Assembly (NCBI GenBank): GCA_963764685.1
Contig: CAVXTT010000020.1
Span: 62,001 to 126,000 of the forward strand
Direction: 5' to 3'
Length of the DNA: 64,000 nt
Origin: CAVXTT01 sp963764685
GTDB taxonomy: Bacteria > Bacteroidota > Ignavibacteria > Ignavibacteriales > Ignavibacteriaceae
Part shown: positions 18,055 through 27,495 of the stretch, in pieces
How the letters are laid out: every line of letters starts with the position of its first letter
Position numbering within the stretch: position 1 is the first letter of the stretch
Made by a program: the position numbers and the translations under genes
The notes under the pieces: generated by a model
Told to the model about the DNA's origin: nothing
Seen by the model: only the letters and a program-made list of their open reading frames with translations
The model's database searches: none

Positions 18055-19839
18055 ATGCAAAAGATATTTTCCCCCCGCTTAACATTTATTTTTATCCTGT
18101 TTTTAGTTTTGATTCAGAGCTGCAAGGAAGACAACCCGGTGCAGCCTGCGGATGAAGTTGTGCTTATACCGGAAACTACTAAATCGGTGGACAGTACAGA
18201 TTATTCTTCGAATCTTGTTAATGTATCGGAAGATAGTCTGACATTTACTTTTCAAAGCGGTTTTACTGAAAAATATAATCCTGCTGTTAATGATGTTTTA
18301 GTAATTCCCAATGGTTCGGGACTGCTTAGAAAAATTACCAATATCGATTCATACAGGAAATGATGTTGTAATCACTACAACGCAGGCAACATTGGAAGAA
18401 GCAATTGAAGAAGGTTATATATCCCTCAAACAAAATTTACAGGAAGCACAGATCGAAAAGGTAGATTATTATTATGAGGGAATTAAATATAAGATCAATA
18501 AGGGGCAGGAATCTAATTTTGATTTTGATATGGATATCGTCTTATATGATTTAGACGGAAATCCCTAATACCACAAACGACCAGGTTAAGTTAGTTGGTA
18601 ATTTTACACTGGATGCAGATGTTGTGTTTCAGGCAAGGATATCATCATTCAAATTACGAAATGCAAAAATAGGTTTGGAGGCAACTAACAGTGAAAGCCT
18701 TGAATTAATAGCTCAGCTGAATTATACAATTGAAAAAGAGATTACCCTGGCAACTATTCATTTTTCACCTATATATTTTCAGTTAGGACCAATACCGGTT
18801 GTAATTATCATTAAACTTGATATTAAAGCAGGGGGAAGCGGTTATGCGAATGCAAGTCTGAGTGTCGGATTTGAAAACAGTGTCAGCTTTGAAGCAGGAA
18901 TAAGTTATGTAAGGGGACAGGGATGGAATCCTTACAGTGATTTTAGCAATCAATTTAATTATAATCCGCCGGTATTGACAGCCAATGCAGGTGCAAGAGT
19001 ATATGTTAAGCCGGAAATAAGTGTTGGTGTTTATGGTGTACTGGCCGGATATGCAAACGCCGAAGCTTACGGGGAAATACTGGTTGATCTGATTAACGAA
19101 CCCTGGTGGCAGCTTTATGCCGGACTGGATTTCGGGGTTGGAGCCAGGGCAAGAATCTTGGGTATTGAAATATTCGACTTTGAAAAAAATGTTTTAGAAT
19201 TAAGATGGCTGCTTGCTCAGGCAGCCTGTTAATCTGAGTCCATCCTGTCCGGGAATTCCCACGGTTACTGATCCCCGTAACGGGAAAGTCTACAATACTG
19301 TTTTAATTGGTCAATCAATGCTGGTTAAGAGAAAACCTGAATATCGGAACAAGAATAAACGGATCACAGGCTCAGACCAATAATAGTACAATTGAAAAGT
19401 ACTGCTATAACGACGATCCGGCTAATTGCAATACATACGGCGGGTTATACCAGTGGGATGAAGCAATGCAGTATGCAGCATACCAGGGTGCTAAGGGAAT
19501 ATGTCCTGCCGGCTGGCATATACCGACATCTGGCGGAATATATGACATTAAGTATAGGCGTAAGCGGACATGCAAATGCACTTAAAGCAGCTTCGCAGGG
19601 AACAGGTGGCGGGGCAGGAACAAACACAAGCGGATTTTCTGCTTTGCTGGCGGGCGACCTTTACGACAATAGCTGCGTTCGAAGGTTTTGGTGAAGATGC
19701 TTACTTCTGGAGTTCAAAGGAGTATGATGCACAAAGCGCCGGCAGTCTGAATCTTTATTACGATGATAATATAATCTACCTGGGGGAGAACGATTACAAG
19801 GAATACGGTTACAATATACGCTGCCTGAAGGATTATTAA
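18055..19839 (+). CDS. FISUMP-domain lipoprotein, multiply frameshifted
   Basis: Reading across five or six one-base shifts gives one protein of about 590 residues. It starts with a lipoprotein signal (FILFLVLIQSCKED, lipobox cysteine at residue 23). A middle region of about 350 residues follows, with alternating beta-type sequence (ANASLSVGFENSVSFEAGIS). The last part is a FISUMP domain (Fibrobacter succinogenes major paralogous domain): QCWLRENLNIGTRI, YGGLYQWDEAMQYA, GICPAGWHIPT, FWSSKEYDA and NIRCLKDY. Shifts lie near 18345, 18567, 19228, 19308, 19529 and 19672; five can be repaired by dropping one base each. FISUMP domains are surface-exposed and of unknown function. TAA 19837-19839 is followed after one base by the thioredoxin-like gene. 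It may instead be a decaying gene. Confidence 0.65.
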
Positions 19840-19840
19840 T

Positions 19841-21169
19841 ATGTTAAGACATCCGGGGTTTTTGTTAATACTCTGGATGAATATTGCGTTTGCCCAGCAG
19901 GTTAAGATTCAGGTTGACGAATTACAGGGGAGCTATGCCGTTCTTAGTTCTCTCCGGGGGGAAATAGTTACCTATGAGGATTCCATACCAGGTGAAAATA
20001 ATGCATTCCAATTTAACCTTGATAAATATCATCCCGGCTTTTATCGTCTTTCTTTTGAGAATAAACGGATAGATTTCATATATGATAATGAGGATATTGA
20101 GATCCGTACCAATGCGAAAAATGTTTCTGACAGTCTGAAAGTAGTAAGGTCGGAATCAAATAAGATTTATAATCAATTTATAAGTCTGAATAAAGAATAT
20201 AAGACCAAATCCGAATTGCTTCACCTGGTCCTTGCCCGGTATCCCAGGGATGACGATTATTATAAAACAACAAGTGAAAAGCTGCTTCAGGTTCAGGAAG
20301 AATATCTGCATTTCATTAATATAACCTCTCAGCAGGATCCTAATTCATTCATTGCAAGATATGTCCGGTCGGCTCAGCTTCCGGCTGCAGAGTCGGAGGA
20401 TCCGCTTAATTACCTGAAGTCCCACGCCCTGGATATGGTCAGCTTCGATGATGATGAACTCATTTATTCCGATGCATTTACAAGTAAGACAATTGAGTAC
20501 CTGTCATATTACCGCAATCCGCAGCTGCCGCAGGAGCTTCTTGAAAAAGAATTTATATCCGCTGTTGATTCAATCCTGATCAGGGCTAAAGTAAATGATA
20601 TCGTATATAAGCACGTTGTAGAATATCTTCTGGATGGATTTAAGAAGTTCGGCTTTGATAATGTTCTGAGCTATATAACAGAAAATTATGTAATTAAAGA
20701 TGATTTGTGCCTGGATGTAACACTGGAAAAGGCTCTCGACAGGAGGATACAGCAGGTTAAGACCTTTAAGCAGGGAATAGAGGTACCTAATATAATTCTG
20801 CCTGATCCCGGTGGTACTTTGGTAGATATCAGCAAAATAGATGCTGACCGGCTTTTAATTATATTCTATGCGAGCTGGTGTCCCCACTGCAAGAGCCTGC
20901 TGCCGGAGATCTATAAACATTATAAGAGCCAAAGCCCAAAAAAGCTTGAGGTAATTGCCGTATCACTTGATAGTTCCAGGTCCGACTGGCTTAGTTTCAT
21001 AAATTCAAATCAACCTGACTGGTTTAATGTCTCCGATCTTAAAGGGTGGGATGGGCAGGCTTCATTGGATTATTATATATATGCTACACCGTCGATGTTC
21101 CTCGTAGATAAAAATATGAAGCTGATAAGTATGCCGAAAAATTTAGAAGAAATTCAGGGTAGCCGATAA
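19841..21169 (+). CDS. Exported TlpA-like thioredoxin-fold protein
   Basis: A 442-residue protein with an N-terminal signal peptide (LLILWMNIAFA). The first half (about 20-110) resembles the DUF4369 beta-sandwich found before TlpA domains in Bacteroidota. A helical linker follows, and from about residue 315 there is a thioredoxin/AhpC-TSA fold with the redox motif YASWCPHCKSLLPE (C-P-H-C) and the cis-proline segment YATPSMFLVD. Such proteins act as thiol-disulphide reductants in the periplasm. CPHC resembles the DsbA motif, so the redox potential may be more oxidising than usual TlpA. It starts one base after the FISUMP gene stop. The C-terminus after MPKNLEEIQGS is slightly short, possibly one more indel. 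Confidence 0.82.
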   Translation: MLRHPGFLLILWMNIAFAQQVKIQVDELQGSYAVLSSLRGEIVTYEDSIPGENNAFQFNLDKYHPGFYRLSFENKRIDFIYDNEDIEIRTNAKNVSDSLKVVRSESNKIYNQFISLNKEYKTKSELLHLVLARYPRDDDYYKTTSEKLLQVQEEYLHFINITSQQDPNSFIARYVRSAQLPAAESEDPLNYLKSHALDMVSFDDDELIYSDAFTSKTIEYLSYYRNPQLPQELLEKEFISAVDSILIRAKVNDIVYKHVVEYLLDGFKKFGFDNVLSYITENYVIKDDLCLDVTLEKALDRRIQQVKTFKQGIEVPNIILPDPGGTLVDISKIDADRLLIIFYASWCPHCKSLLPEIYKHYKSQSPKKLEVIAVSLDSSRSDWLSFINSNQPDWFNVSDLKGWDGQASLDYYIYATPSMFLVDKNMKLISMPKNLEEIQGSR

Positions 21170-21186
21170 AATGGAAAATGCCTGAT

Positions 21187-21642
21187 TCATAAACCAGATG
21201 AATCTGAGCTTAGGTTCTTCATCGTTTTTACAGAGGCAGCGACTAATTCTTTCAAAACTTTTCTATCCACATCATCCAGTTCTTTGATATACAAACATCC
21301 AGCGCTTGTTTTAAATTTGCCAAGTTTCTTTAGCAAATCCTTATGTAAATTAAACCCTCCCATAATGTAAAGCGTAAGGTTTTGTTTACGGGGAGAGAAG
21401 CCTGTCAACATCCAGTCGCCTTCGCGTCCGCTGGCACCTTTGTAGTGATAGCTTCCAAAGCCGACAATGCTTGAACCCCACATCTTCGGCGTTTCTTTTG
21501 TAACTTGTTTCATTAATTTGAGAATCTCAAAACAATCTTCACGCTTTTGTCCATCTGCAACAGAATTGAGAAAACCTTCCACGCTTAGATCATTGACCTT
21601 CGTCTTTAATTCACCCTTCTTTGCCATGTGAACCTTCTCCAA
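21187..21642 (-). CDS. DUF1801 family protein
   Basis: A 151-residue protein of the DUF1801 (YdhG-like) family, conserved across bacteria and probably cytosolic. Recognisable blocks are ILKLMKQVTKETPKMWGSSIVGFG, the central LTGFSPRKQNLTLYIMGG and the C-terminal KTSAGCLYIKELDDVD. No catalytic residues are established; the fold is related to iron-chaperone-like (frataxin-like) proteins but the function is unknown. Two starts are possible: ATG 21642 and, five codons in, ATG 21627 (MAKKGELK), which is more usual in the family. It is convergent with the thioredoxin-like gene, with 17 bases between stops. Confidence 0.87.
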   Translation of the reverse strand: MEKVHMAKKGELKTKVNDLSVEGFLNSVADGQKREDCFEILKLMKQVTKETPKMWGSSIVGFGSYHYKGASGREGDWMLTGFSPRKQNLTLYIMGGFNLHKDLLKKLGKFKTSAGCLYIKELDDVDRKVLKELVAASVKTMKNLSSDSSGL

Positions 21643-21791
21643 ATTGTTTTCTGCAAATATACAATATTATCCATATCAGCGGGTCTTTACATATTAACAT
21701 TTCTGTCCAAAATAAAATAGAAATAAGAAAAAATATCTGCCTGCTTTCCATCGAAAAATTTTGCATTATTCCCACACCCCGTTCCAAACGG

Positions 21792-21970
21792 GGGTGCTAG
21801 CGAGACACATTTATTAGTTGATCTGTTTTTTTACTACCTCTCAGGATCAACCGGTTCCAAACCGGTTGAAGGCAACGCTTTATATTTTTTTCCTGAAGCT
21901 TCCTTCAGGATGCTTATCTCAGAATGCAGTACAAACAGTAAAATGCTGCATAATTGTCTCGCTAGCACCC
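21792..21970. mobile_element. Putative MITE-like element with 16-base terminal inverted repeats
   Basis: GGGTGCTAGCGAGACA at 21792-21807 is repeated exactly in inverted orientation at 21955-21970, enclosing 147 bases without a credible gene. Inside are two more hairpins, AACCGGTT-CCA-AACCGGTT near 21850 and TCCTGAAG-CTTC-CTTCAGGA near 21891. Small size, terminal repeats and no transposase fit a non-autonomous element; no clear target-site duplication could be identified by eye. Confidence 0.5.
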
Positions 21971-22249
21971 TGCTTTCCTTAGCTGGGTGAGGGATGATGA
22001 ATGGGCTGTAAATTATCAAGTGCTGGATAGACTCCATATCTCAAGTCGCAAGGGGCAGATAAGAAGTTATGAATTGTTTTTCTGTTAAATAGATTTTGCA
22101 GTTTTTTAAGAGGGATTCTTCTTTTTATTTTTTTGGACAGATATGATATTTACCCTCTTTCTTTTGCAGTCCTGCTCTTTGATTAATAATTATTAATTGC
22201 TAATATCCCTTTGGCTTATTAATCCACACTAACAATTTCTAACGAATCA

Positions 22250-23593
22250 TTGCTTGCTAAAGCTCAACTTGCTAGATTTACTGCCTTTCCTGCATTAGCG
22301 GACAGCAGTATTCTCAGGTACATAACATTTTCAATTCTTTACGTTGCCCAGGGAATTCCACAGGGATTATTGTGGTACGCAGTGCCTGCCTGGATGGCAA
22401 TGAACGGCAAAACGCCCGGTGAGATAGGCGGTTATGTTGCCGTTCTCGGAATACCGTGGAGTTTTAAGATATTCAGCGCACCGTTTATGGACAGGTTTAC
22501 TTACCTGGCAATGGGAAGAAGAAGAGCCTGGATTATCCTCGGACAGTCGGGAATAATTTTAAGTCTTCTGTTTATGTCCTTTATTTCCAACCCGCTGGAT
22601 AATCTTGTCCTTTTGATGATATTTGGTTTCACGAATAATTTTTTTACAGCAATCCAGGATATTGCAGTTGACGGGATGGCAGTTGATATACTGCCGGCTG
22701 AACAGCAGGCAAGGGCAAACGGTGTAATGTGGGGTTCAAAAGTTATGGGTAAATCGTTAACTGCTGTTGCGGCAAGCTGGTTATTGAATAATTATGGATT
22801 TTCCTTTACTATGATAATTTTTTCATTGCTTGTCATGATTATAATTTTTGTCCCGATGTTTTTACGTGAACGTATGGGAGAGAAACTTTTACCCTGGACA
22901 GGGGGAAGTCCTTCTAAAACGGCTGCTTCACTTCAGCTGCATAGTTTCAAATCAATTATTAAAAGTTTAATTAAATTTTTCTTTATGCCGGTGAGCTTCT
23001 TAATGGGCATTGCTGCTTTTAATGCTTCAATAGGGGAGGGATTAATCGATTCACTTCTGCCCATCTTTACAGTTCAGAAGTTAGGATGGACCAATGAACA
23101 ATATTCCCATGTATTTGGAATAGCAAACCTGATCTCCGGTACAGCGGGAATGTTTATCGGCGGTGCTTTGACCGATCTTTTGGGAAAGATAAGAATGATG
23201 TCCTTTTACATTCTGGGACTGATGACTGCAGTAGGAGCATTTGCATTCTTTAACCATTTGTGGCTCCGGGAAGAATTTATTGTAGGATTCATCATCGCTT
23301 TTTATATCCTGCTGACCTTTAACACCATTGCAATATTTGCAAGTGCAATGAAGTTGTGTTCAAAAAGAATTGCCGCTACCCAGTTCACATTATATATGGC
23401 TGTTTCAAACCTTGGACTTGCATTCGGCTCCGGTTTAATCGGTCCGTTGAAACAATTATTTAACTGGGAGTATGTAATCGCTGCCTATATACCTTTTTTA
23501 CTTACTGCGCTTATATTGATAAGATTTATTGACTTTGATAAACACCAGACAAAACTGGATGAATTAGAGCAGCAGTTGAACTCTGTCGGATAG
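22250..23593 (+). CDS. AmpG-like MFS permease
   Basis: A 447-residue, twelve-helix transporter. Its pattern is that of AmpG-type major facilitators: YVAQGIPQGLLWYAVPAWMA in helix 1, the segment WSFKIFSAPFMDRF in the 2-3 loop, and TAIQDIAVDGMAVDILPAEQQ in helix 4-5, where AmpG has QDIVIDA. AmpG proteins import cell-wall muropeptides; others in the group carry different substrates, so the ligand is open. No ATG lies near the 5' end; the frame opens at TTG 22250 and TTG 22253 would also be possible. The C-terminus is a charged tail (KHQTKLDELEQQL). Gene intact and alone. Confidence 0.75.
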   Translation: MLAKAQLARFTAFPALADSSILRYITFSILYVAQGIPQGLLWYAVPAWMAMNGKTPGEIGGYVAVLGIPWSFKIFSAPFMDRFTYLAMGRRRAWIILGQSGIILSLLFMSFISNPLDNLVLLMIFGFTNNFFTAIQDIAVDGMAVDILPAEQQARANGVMWGSKVMGKSLTAVAASWLLNNYGFSFTMIIFSLLVMIIIFVPMFLRERMGEKLLPWTGGSPSKTAASLQLHSFKSIIKSLIKFFFMPVSFLMGIAAFNASIGEGLIDSLLPIFTVQKLGWTNEQYSHVFGIANLISGTAGMFIGGALTDLLGKIRMMSFYILGLMTAVGAFAFFNHLWLREEFIVGFIIAFYILLTFNTIAIFASAMKLCSKRIAATQFTLYMAVSNLGLAFGSGLIGPLKQLFNWEYVIAAYIPFLLTALILIRFIDFDKHQTKLDELEQQLNSVG

Positions 23594-24542
23594 AAAATGC
23601 TGGGCAATAACTTTACTGCTAAGCAGCAGATCTGAACAAAACAATAAACCAGTAAATGAATGTTTCATTAATATTTGTTATCCTATTCTGTTTTCTAGAT
23701 TCCATCATCCTTATATGAGATAAATAAATACTGCGCCGATCATCCAATATTAATTTTTAAGTGATTTTCGGAAAACGGGGAACTCTTGTATATTATTTAT
23801 AACTGCTGTTCAAATTAAAATGGAAATAAAAAAACATAAATAACCGACCATTTGGGACAATTTTTTTTCTTTTTCAATTTCCATCCTTCATACCTCAAGC
23901 CGCTATTCGGTTTGATGTGTATACCCCAACTGTTGAAATACCCACCCCCTTTTTATTTGTAAAATTCATAAGCCGTGCGATCTCATAGCCCTCAATCTGC
24001 TTAATCCTGGTTTCTTCCCCCATTTTTTACAAGAACAATTCACATTTAACTATGTTATTTATAAAGAATAGTACAAAGATTGCATATGTAAAGGCCATAC
24101 GTAAGCCTTCTCTAAGCCATCTGTAAGCCATAAAACAGCACTTATGGCTTACAGATGGCTTACAGATGGCTTAGAGATGGCTTACAGATAAGCAATTATA
24201 AAGCAATTAGTAATAAATTTGGGTAATATTTTCTCACTTTGGTACAAATTGAACCGGATTTTTTTTCAGAGTGCTTTAGAGTTGAATCCAGCAGACCGAA
24301 TCCAATCTGAGACCCCCCCAAATGTATCCAATTAAACTACGGCCCCAACTTACACGATAATCTAAATATCACTCCGTGGAACTTTAAGAGGTTTGGTTGC
24401 TGGGTTTAACAAGGCAGCCGATGTGAATAACGAATCCGACTGAAATTATCCCGCAGTTAAAAACTTCCGGACGGCACCGGGAAAACCCGGGCCGCCCCGA
24501 AGTACGAGAGGGCTTCTATGAACCTTTCAAATAAAAGTCACA
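23594..24542. other. 949-base spacer, no gene seen
   Basis: No protein-like frame, tRNA or terminator with a T-run was found. Its one strong structure is the inverted and tandem repeat at 24101-24190. Confidence 0.6.
24101..24190. repeat. Large hairpin made of 11-base tandem repeats
   Basis: The right arm (24142-24185) holds four copies of an 11-base unit, GATGGCTTACA-like (one is GATGGCTTAGA). The left arm (24101-24133) is the reverse complement of three of them, with one mismatch, and the loop is AACAGCAC. The 33-base stem could form a cruciform or a strong RNA hairpin. Confidence 0.85.
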
Positions 24543-27458
24543 TTATTTTAACAATACCATCTTCTTTGCTGATATAAAATTATCCGTTACTATCTGGTAT
24601 ATGTAAGTACCCGATGCTGCTTCAGATGCATCCCAGCTGAGCCTGTAAATTCCTGCCTTAAGACTGCCGTTTACAAGTTGTGCAACTTTCTCTCCAATTA
24701 CGTTATAGATATTCAGCTTTAAATTACTTACATCCTCCGCAATGCTGAATTGAATGGATGTGACCGGATTAAAAGGATTAGGGTAGTTCTGCTCAAGCGA
24801 ATATATCAGCGGTGCAGAACTTTCTAATATATACAGCTTATTCACCAGATCTTTCAGCACTGCTTCTTCCCCTGGTGCCAGTCTAGCCAGCTCTCTGCCG
24901 CTCTCATCCGATAAGATTATTCCTACAGCTTCTGCTTTAACTTTAACAGGATATTGCACACCAGTTAATTCAATGCACTTATCTGTCGAAAGATCTTCTG
25001 CATATCTTCCCGTAGAATACCTGATGTCAAACATACCTGCGGGGGGAGGAGGAGGTAATTCAAAATTCTGATTTGATTTTCCGGGACCAGAAGCTGCATA
25101 TAGAGTATAACTCTTGCCTGATTTGTCGGTTATTATAATCTTTCCGAAGCCTTCGGTTTCATTCTTAAGTACTCCGGCTCCAGAACCGGCTGATGGTACA
25201 ATGTTAATCTGTCCTGCGCCGGTAAGCTTAACCCAGTAGCCGTAACCTGGTGCGATGGTGTCGGCTGCCTGATATCCTCCCTGATATTTGAATACGGATC
25301 CGGTTATTAGTCCCGGAGGTGTTGTACTAAGCCCTTCAGCGGGAACAGCTTCATCATAACCGCCGAAAAGGTTCCACCCCTCGTTGGCATTGATCGGATC
25401 GTGAGCTGTAAATTGTATTCCTCCTGCCGGCCACTCATCTCCGGTATTATAGGTTTGTGTTATTAGATTCTTCATCCAGTAACCTGTACCCGGAACGGCA
25501 GCGGTGACTGCCTGATAGCCGGCTGCAAATTTGAATACCCCGGCGGAAGGATCTTTACCCGGCCACCAGGTTAATACATTCTGATCAACGGGATGAAGCC
25601 CCGGAATAGAAACCATGTTCCACCCGGCAGCTACATTTACTGATAACTGGAAGGTTGTAGCTGCTATGCTTTCCCTGCGCAGAATTGTGCCGACGCTTCC
25701 AACAACAACTGCACAATCCGCATTAATAAAGGAAACACAAGAAGTAGCATATACGAGGTAACCCTCCGTAAGCCAGGTTGCACCCCCGTCGGCGGTTCTG
25801 AGGATAGTGCCCGAATTTCCTACAATAATCCCATTGTTAGCATCGTAAAATGTTACGCCGCTAAAGGTATTGGTGGAGCCGCTTGTCTGCGGTGTCCAGG
25901 TTGTCCCTCCATCGGTGGTTCGTAAAATGGTAGCACCATATCCTACTGCCGTCCCGGTATTAGCATTACTAAAGGAAACTCCTGTTAGCTCCTGTGTCGT
26001 TCCGCTTGTCTGTGGTATCCAGGTTGTGCCCCCGTCGGTAGTCCTGAGAATAGTACCGGAGCTTCCAACTATGGTCCCTGTATTTGCATCAGTAAAGGAG
26101 ACTGAATTCAGGGCAGTCGTTACCCCGCTTGTCTGCGGTGTCCAGGTTGTACCGCCGTCAGTGGTTCTGAGAATAGTGCTGGATCCGACTGTAGTTCCTG
26201 TATTTACATCAGTAAAGGAGACTGATTTCAGCTCGTCTGTTACACCGCTTGTCTGCGGTGTCCAGCTTGTACCGCCGTCAGTGGTCCGCAAAATAGTACC
26301 GGTGGCTCCTACAGTAGTTCCGGTATTGGCATCAGTAAACAATACCCAGTTGAGCCTGACGGTTACTCCGCTTGTCTGCGGTGTCCAGTTTGTGCCGCCG
26401 TTGGTGGTTCGCAGAATAGTGCCGGCATTTCCTACTGTTGTTCCGGTGCTGTTATTACTGAAGCAAACTCCATTAAGAGAATTTGTTGTTACGGTGCTTG
26501 TTAAATTTGTCCAGTTAAGTCCCGCATCGGTCGTTCGTAATATATTACCGTTATATCCGACTATAACTCCTGTGGTGGGGCTGGTAAAAAATGTTTTTTC
26601 ATGATGCTGGTTAATATCAGTTGTAATAAGTGTCCAGTTTATTCCTGCGTTGGTTGTTGTCGCTATTTTGCCGGATTCGCCTACTGCCATTATGTTGAGC
26701 GCATCAAAAAAGTGAACGCCTTTAAATGGCGTAGTTGTTCCGCTTGTCTGAATATTCCAGTTTGTTCCGCCGTTCGTAGTTCTTACAATATAACCGCTGT
26801 AACCGACAATGGTACCATTATTTGAATCGGAAAAGTAGACATCAGTAAAAACTTTATTACCGTAATTCAAAACTGTCCAGTTTGTTCCGCCGTTTGTCGT
26901 CCGCATAATGGTACCATATTCACCACAAGCCCATGCGCTGTCGGCATTATAATAATAAATGCTGAGAAGGTATCTTACTGATGGGGTCAGCTGAGTCGTC
27001 CAGGTTGTACCTCCATCGGTGGTGCGTAGAATATTGCCGTCGGTGGTGTAACCTACCGCTGTCCCGTTATTGGCATCGATAAAGTCCACTCCGCGAAGAG
27101 CAAAGGTCACTCCGCTGGTCTGCTGTGTCCAATTTGCTCCGGCATCTGTTGTCTTTAATATTACACCATTATATCCAACTGCTACTGCCGTATTAACATC
27201 GGTAATTGTAATACAATAGAGTGTAAAACTATTTGGCTGGTCTGTCCATGTAATTCCTCCATCGGTGGTGTAGATGATAGCGTTAGCCCCGACTCCGATT
27301 CCATTGTTAGAGTCAAAAAAGGCAACATCATAGATCACATGTCCAAAAGGGACCGGGTTCTGCCATATCCACTGTGCAAAGGATAAGCTGCTGCACATCA
27401 GAATTATGGCGGTTAAAAAAGAAAATCTGTAACTGATTTTCATAATATGCTCCTTCAA
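24543..27458 (-). CDS. Secreted 14-repeat Ycf48/BNR beta-propeller protein with T9SS sorting domain
   Basis: A 971-residue exported protein. After the signal peptide (FLTAIILMCSSLSFA) come fourteen repeats of about 41 residues with the consensus VxFxDANxGTxVGxxGTILRTTDGGTxWTxQTSG (residues about 40-610). These are Ycf48/photosystem II stability (BNR-like) blades, enough for two seven-bladed propellers. Next is a module of about 150 residues starting GWNMVSIPGLHPVDQN that also occurs in the M1 peptidase at 53 kb. A linker strand region follows, then the sorting domain (LEQNYPNPFNPVTSIQFSIA ... FISAKKMVLLK). The middle repeats are close at DNA level too. It lies 37 bases after the 583-residue paralogue and probably shares its transcript. 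Ligand unknown. Confidence 0.85.
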   Translation of the reverse strand: MKEHIMKISYRFSFLTAIILMCSSLSFAQWIWQNPVPFGHVIYDVAFFDSNNGIGVGANAIIYTTDGGITWTDQPNSFTLYCITITDVNTAVAVGYNGVILKTTDAGANWTQQTSGVTFALRGVDFIDANNGTAVGYTTDGNILRTTDGGTTWTTQLTPSVRYLLSIYYYNADSAWACGEYGTIMRTTNGGTNWTVLNYGNKVFTDVYFSDSNNGTIVGYSGYIVRTTNGGTNWNIQTSGTTTPFKGVHFFDALNIMAVGESGKIATTTNAGINWTLITTDINQHHEKTFFTSPTTGVIVGYNGNILRTTDAGLNWTNLTSTVTTNSLNGVCFSNNSTGTTVGNAGTILRTTNGGTNWTPQTSGVTVRLNWVLFTDANTGTTVGATGTILRTTDGGTSWTPQTSGVTDELKSVSFTDVNTGTTVGSSTILRTTDGGTTWTPQTSGVTTALNSVSFTDANTGTIVGSSGTILRTTDGGTTWIPQTSGTTQELTGVSFSNANTGTAVGYGATILRTTDGGTTWTPQTSGSTNTFSGVTFYDANNGIIVGNSGTILRTADGGATWLTEGYLVYATSCVSFINADCAVVVGSVGTILRRESIAATTFQLSVNVAAGWNMVSIPGLHPVDQNVLTWWPGKDPSAGVFKFAAGYQAVTAAVPGTGYWMKNLITQTYNTGDEWPAGGIQFTAHDPINANEGWNLFGGYDEAVPAEGLSTTPPGLITGSVFKYQGGYQAADTIAPGYGYWVKLTGAGQINIVPSAGSGAGVLKNETEGFGKIIITDKSGKSYTLYAASGPGKSNQNFELPPPPPAGMFDIRYSTGRYAEDLSTDKCIELTGVQYPVKVKAEAVGIILSDESGRELARLAPGEEAVLKDLVNKLYILESSAPLIYSLEQNYPNPFNPVTSIQFSIAEDVSNLKLNIYNVIGEKVAQLVNGSLKAGIYRLSWDASEAASGTYIYQIVTDNFISAKKMVLLK

Positions 27459-27495
27459 GAAAATATTTATTAAAGAGAATTAAATTGATTAAATC

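Noticed and set aside
24101..24190. Repeat cluster as a CRISPR array
   Set aside because: Units are 11 bases, directly joined and partly inverted, without spacers or cas genes; the octamers at 54435 and 63933 fail for the same reason.
25870..26604. Plus-strand open frame of 244 codons with a strikingly regular repeat
   Set aside because: It is the antisense shadow of the 123-base blade repeats of the propeller gene; the regularity comes from that gene.
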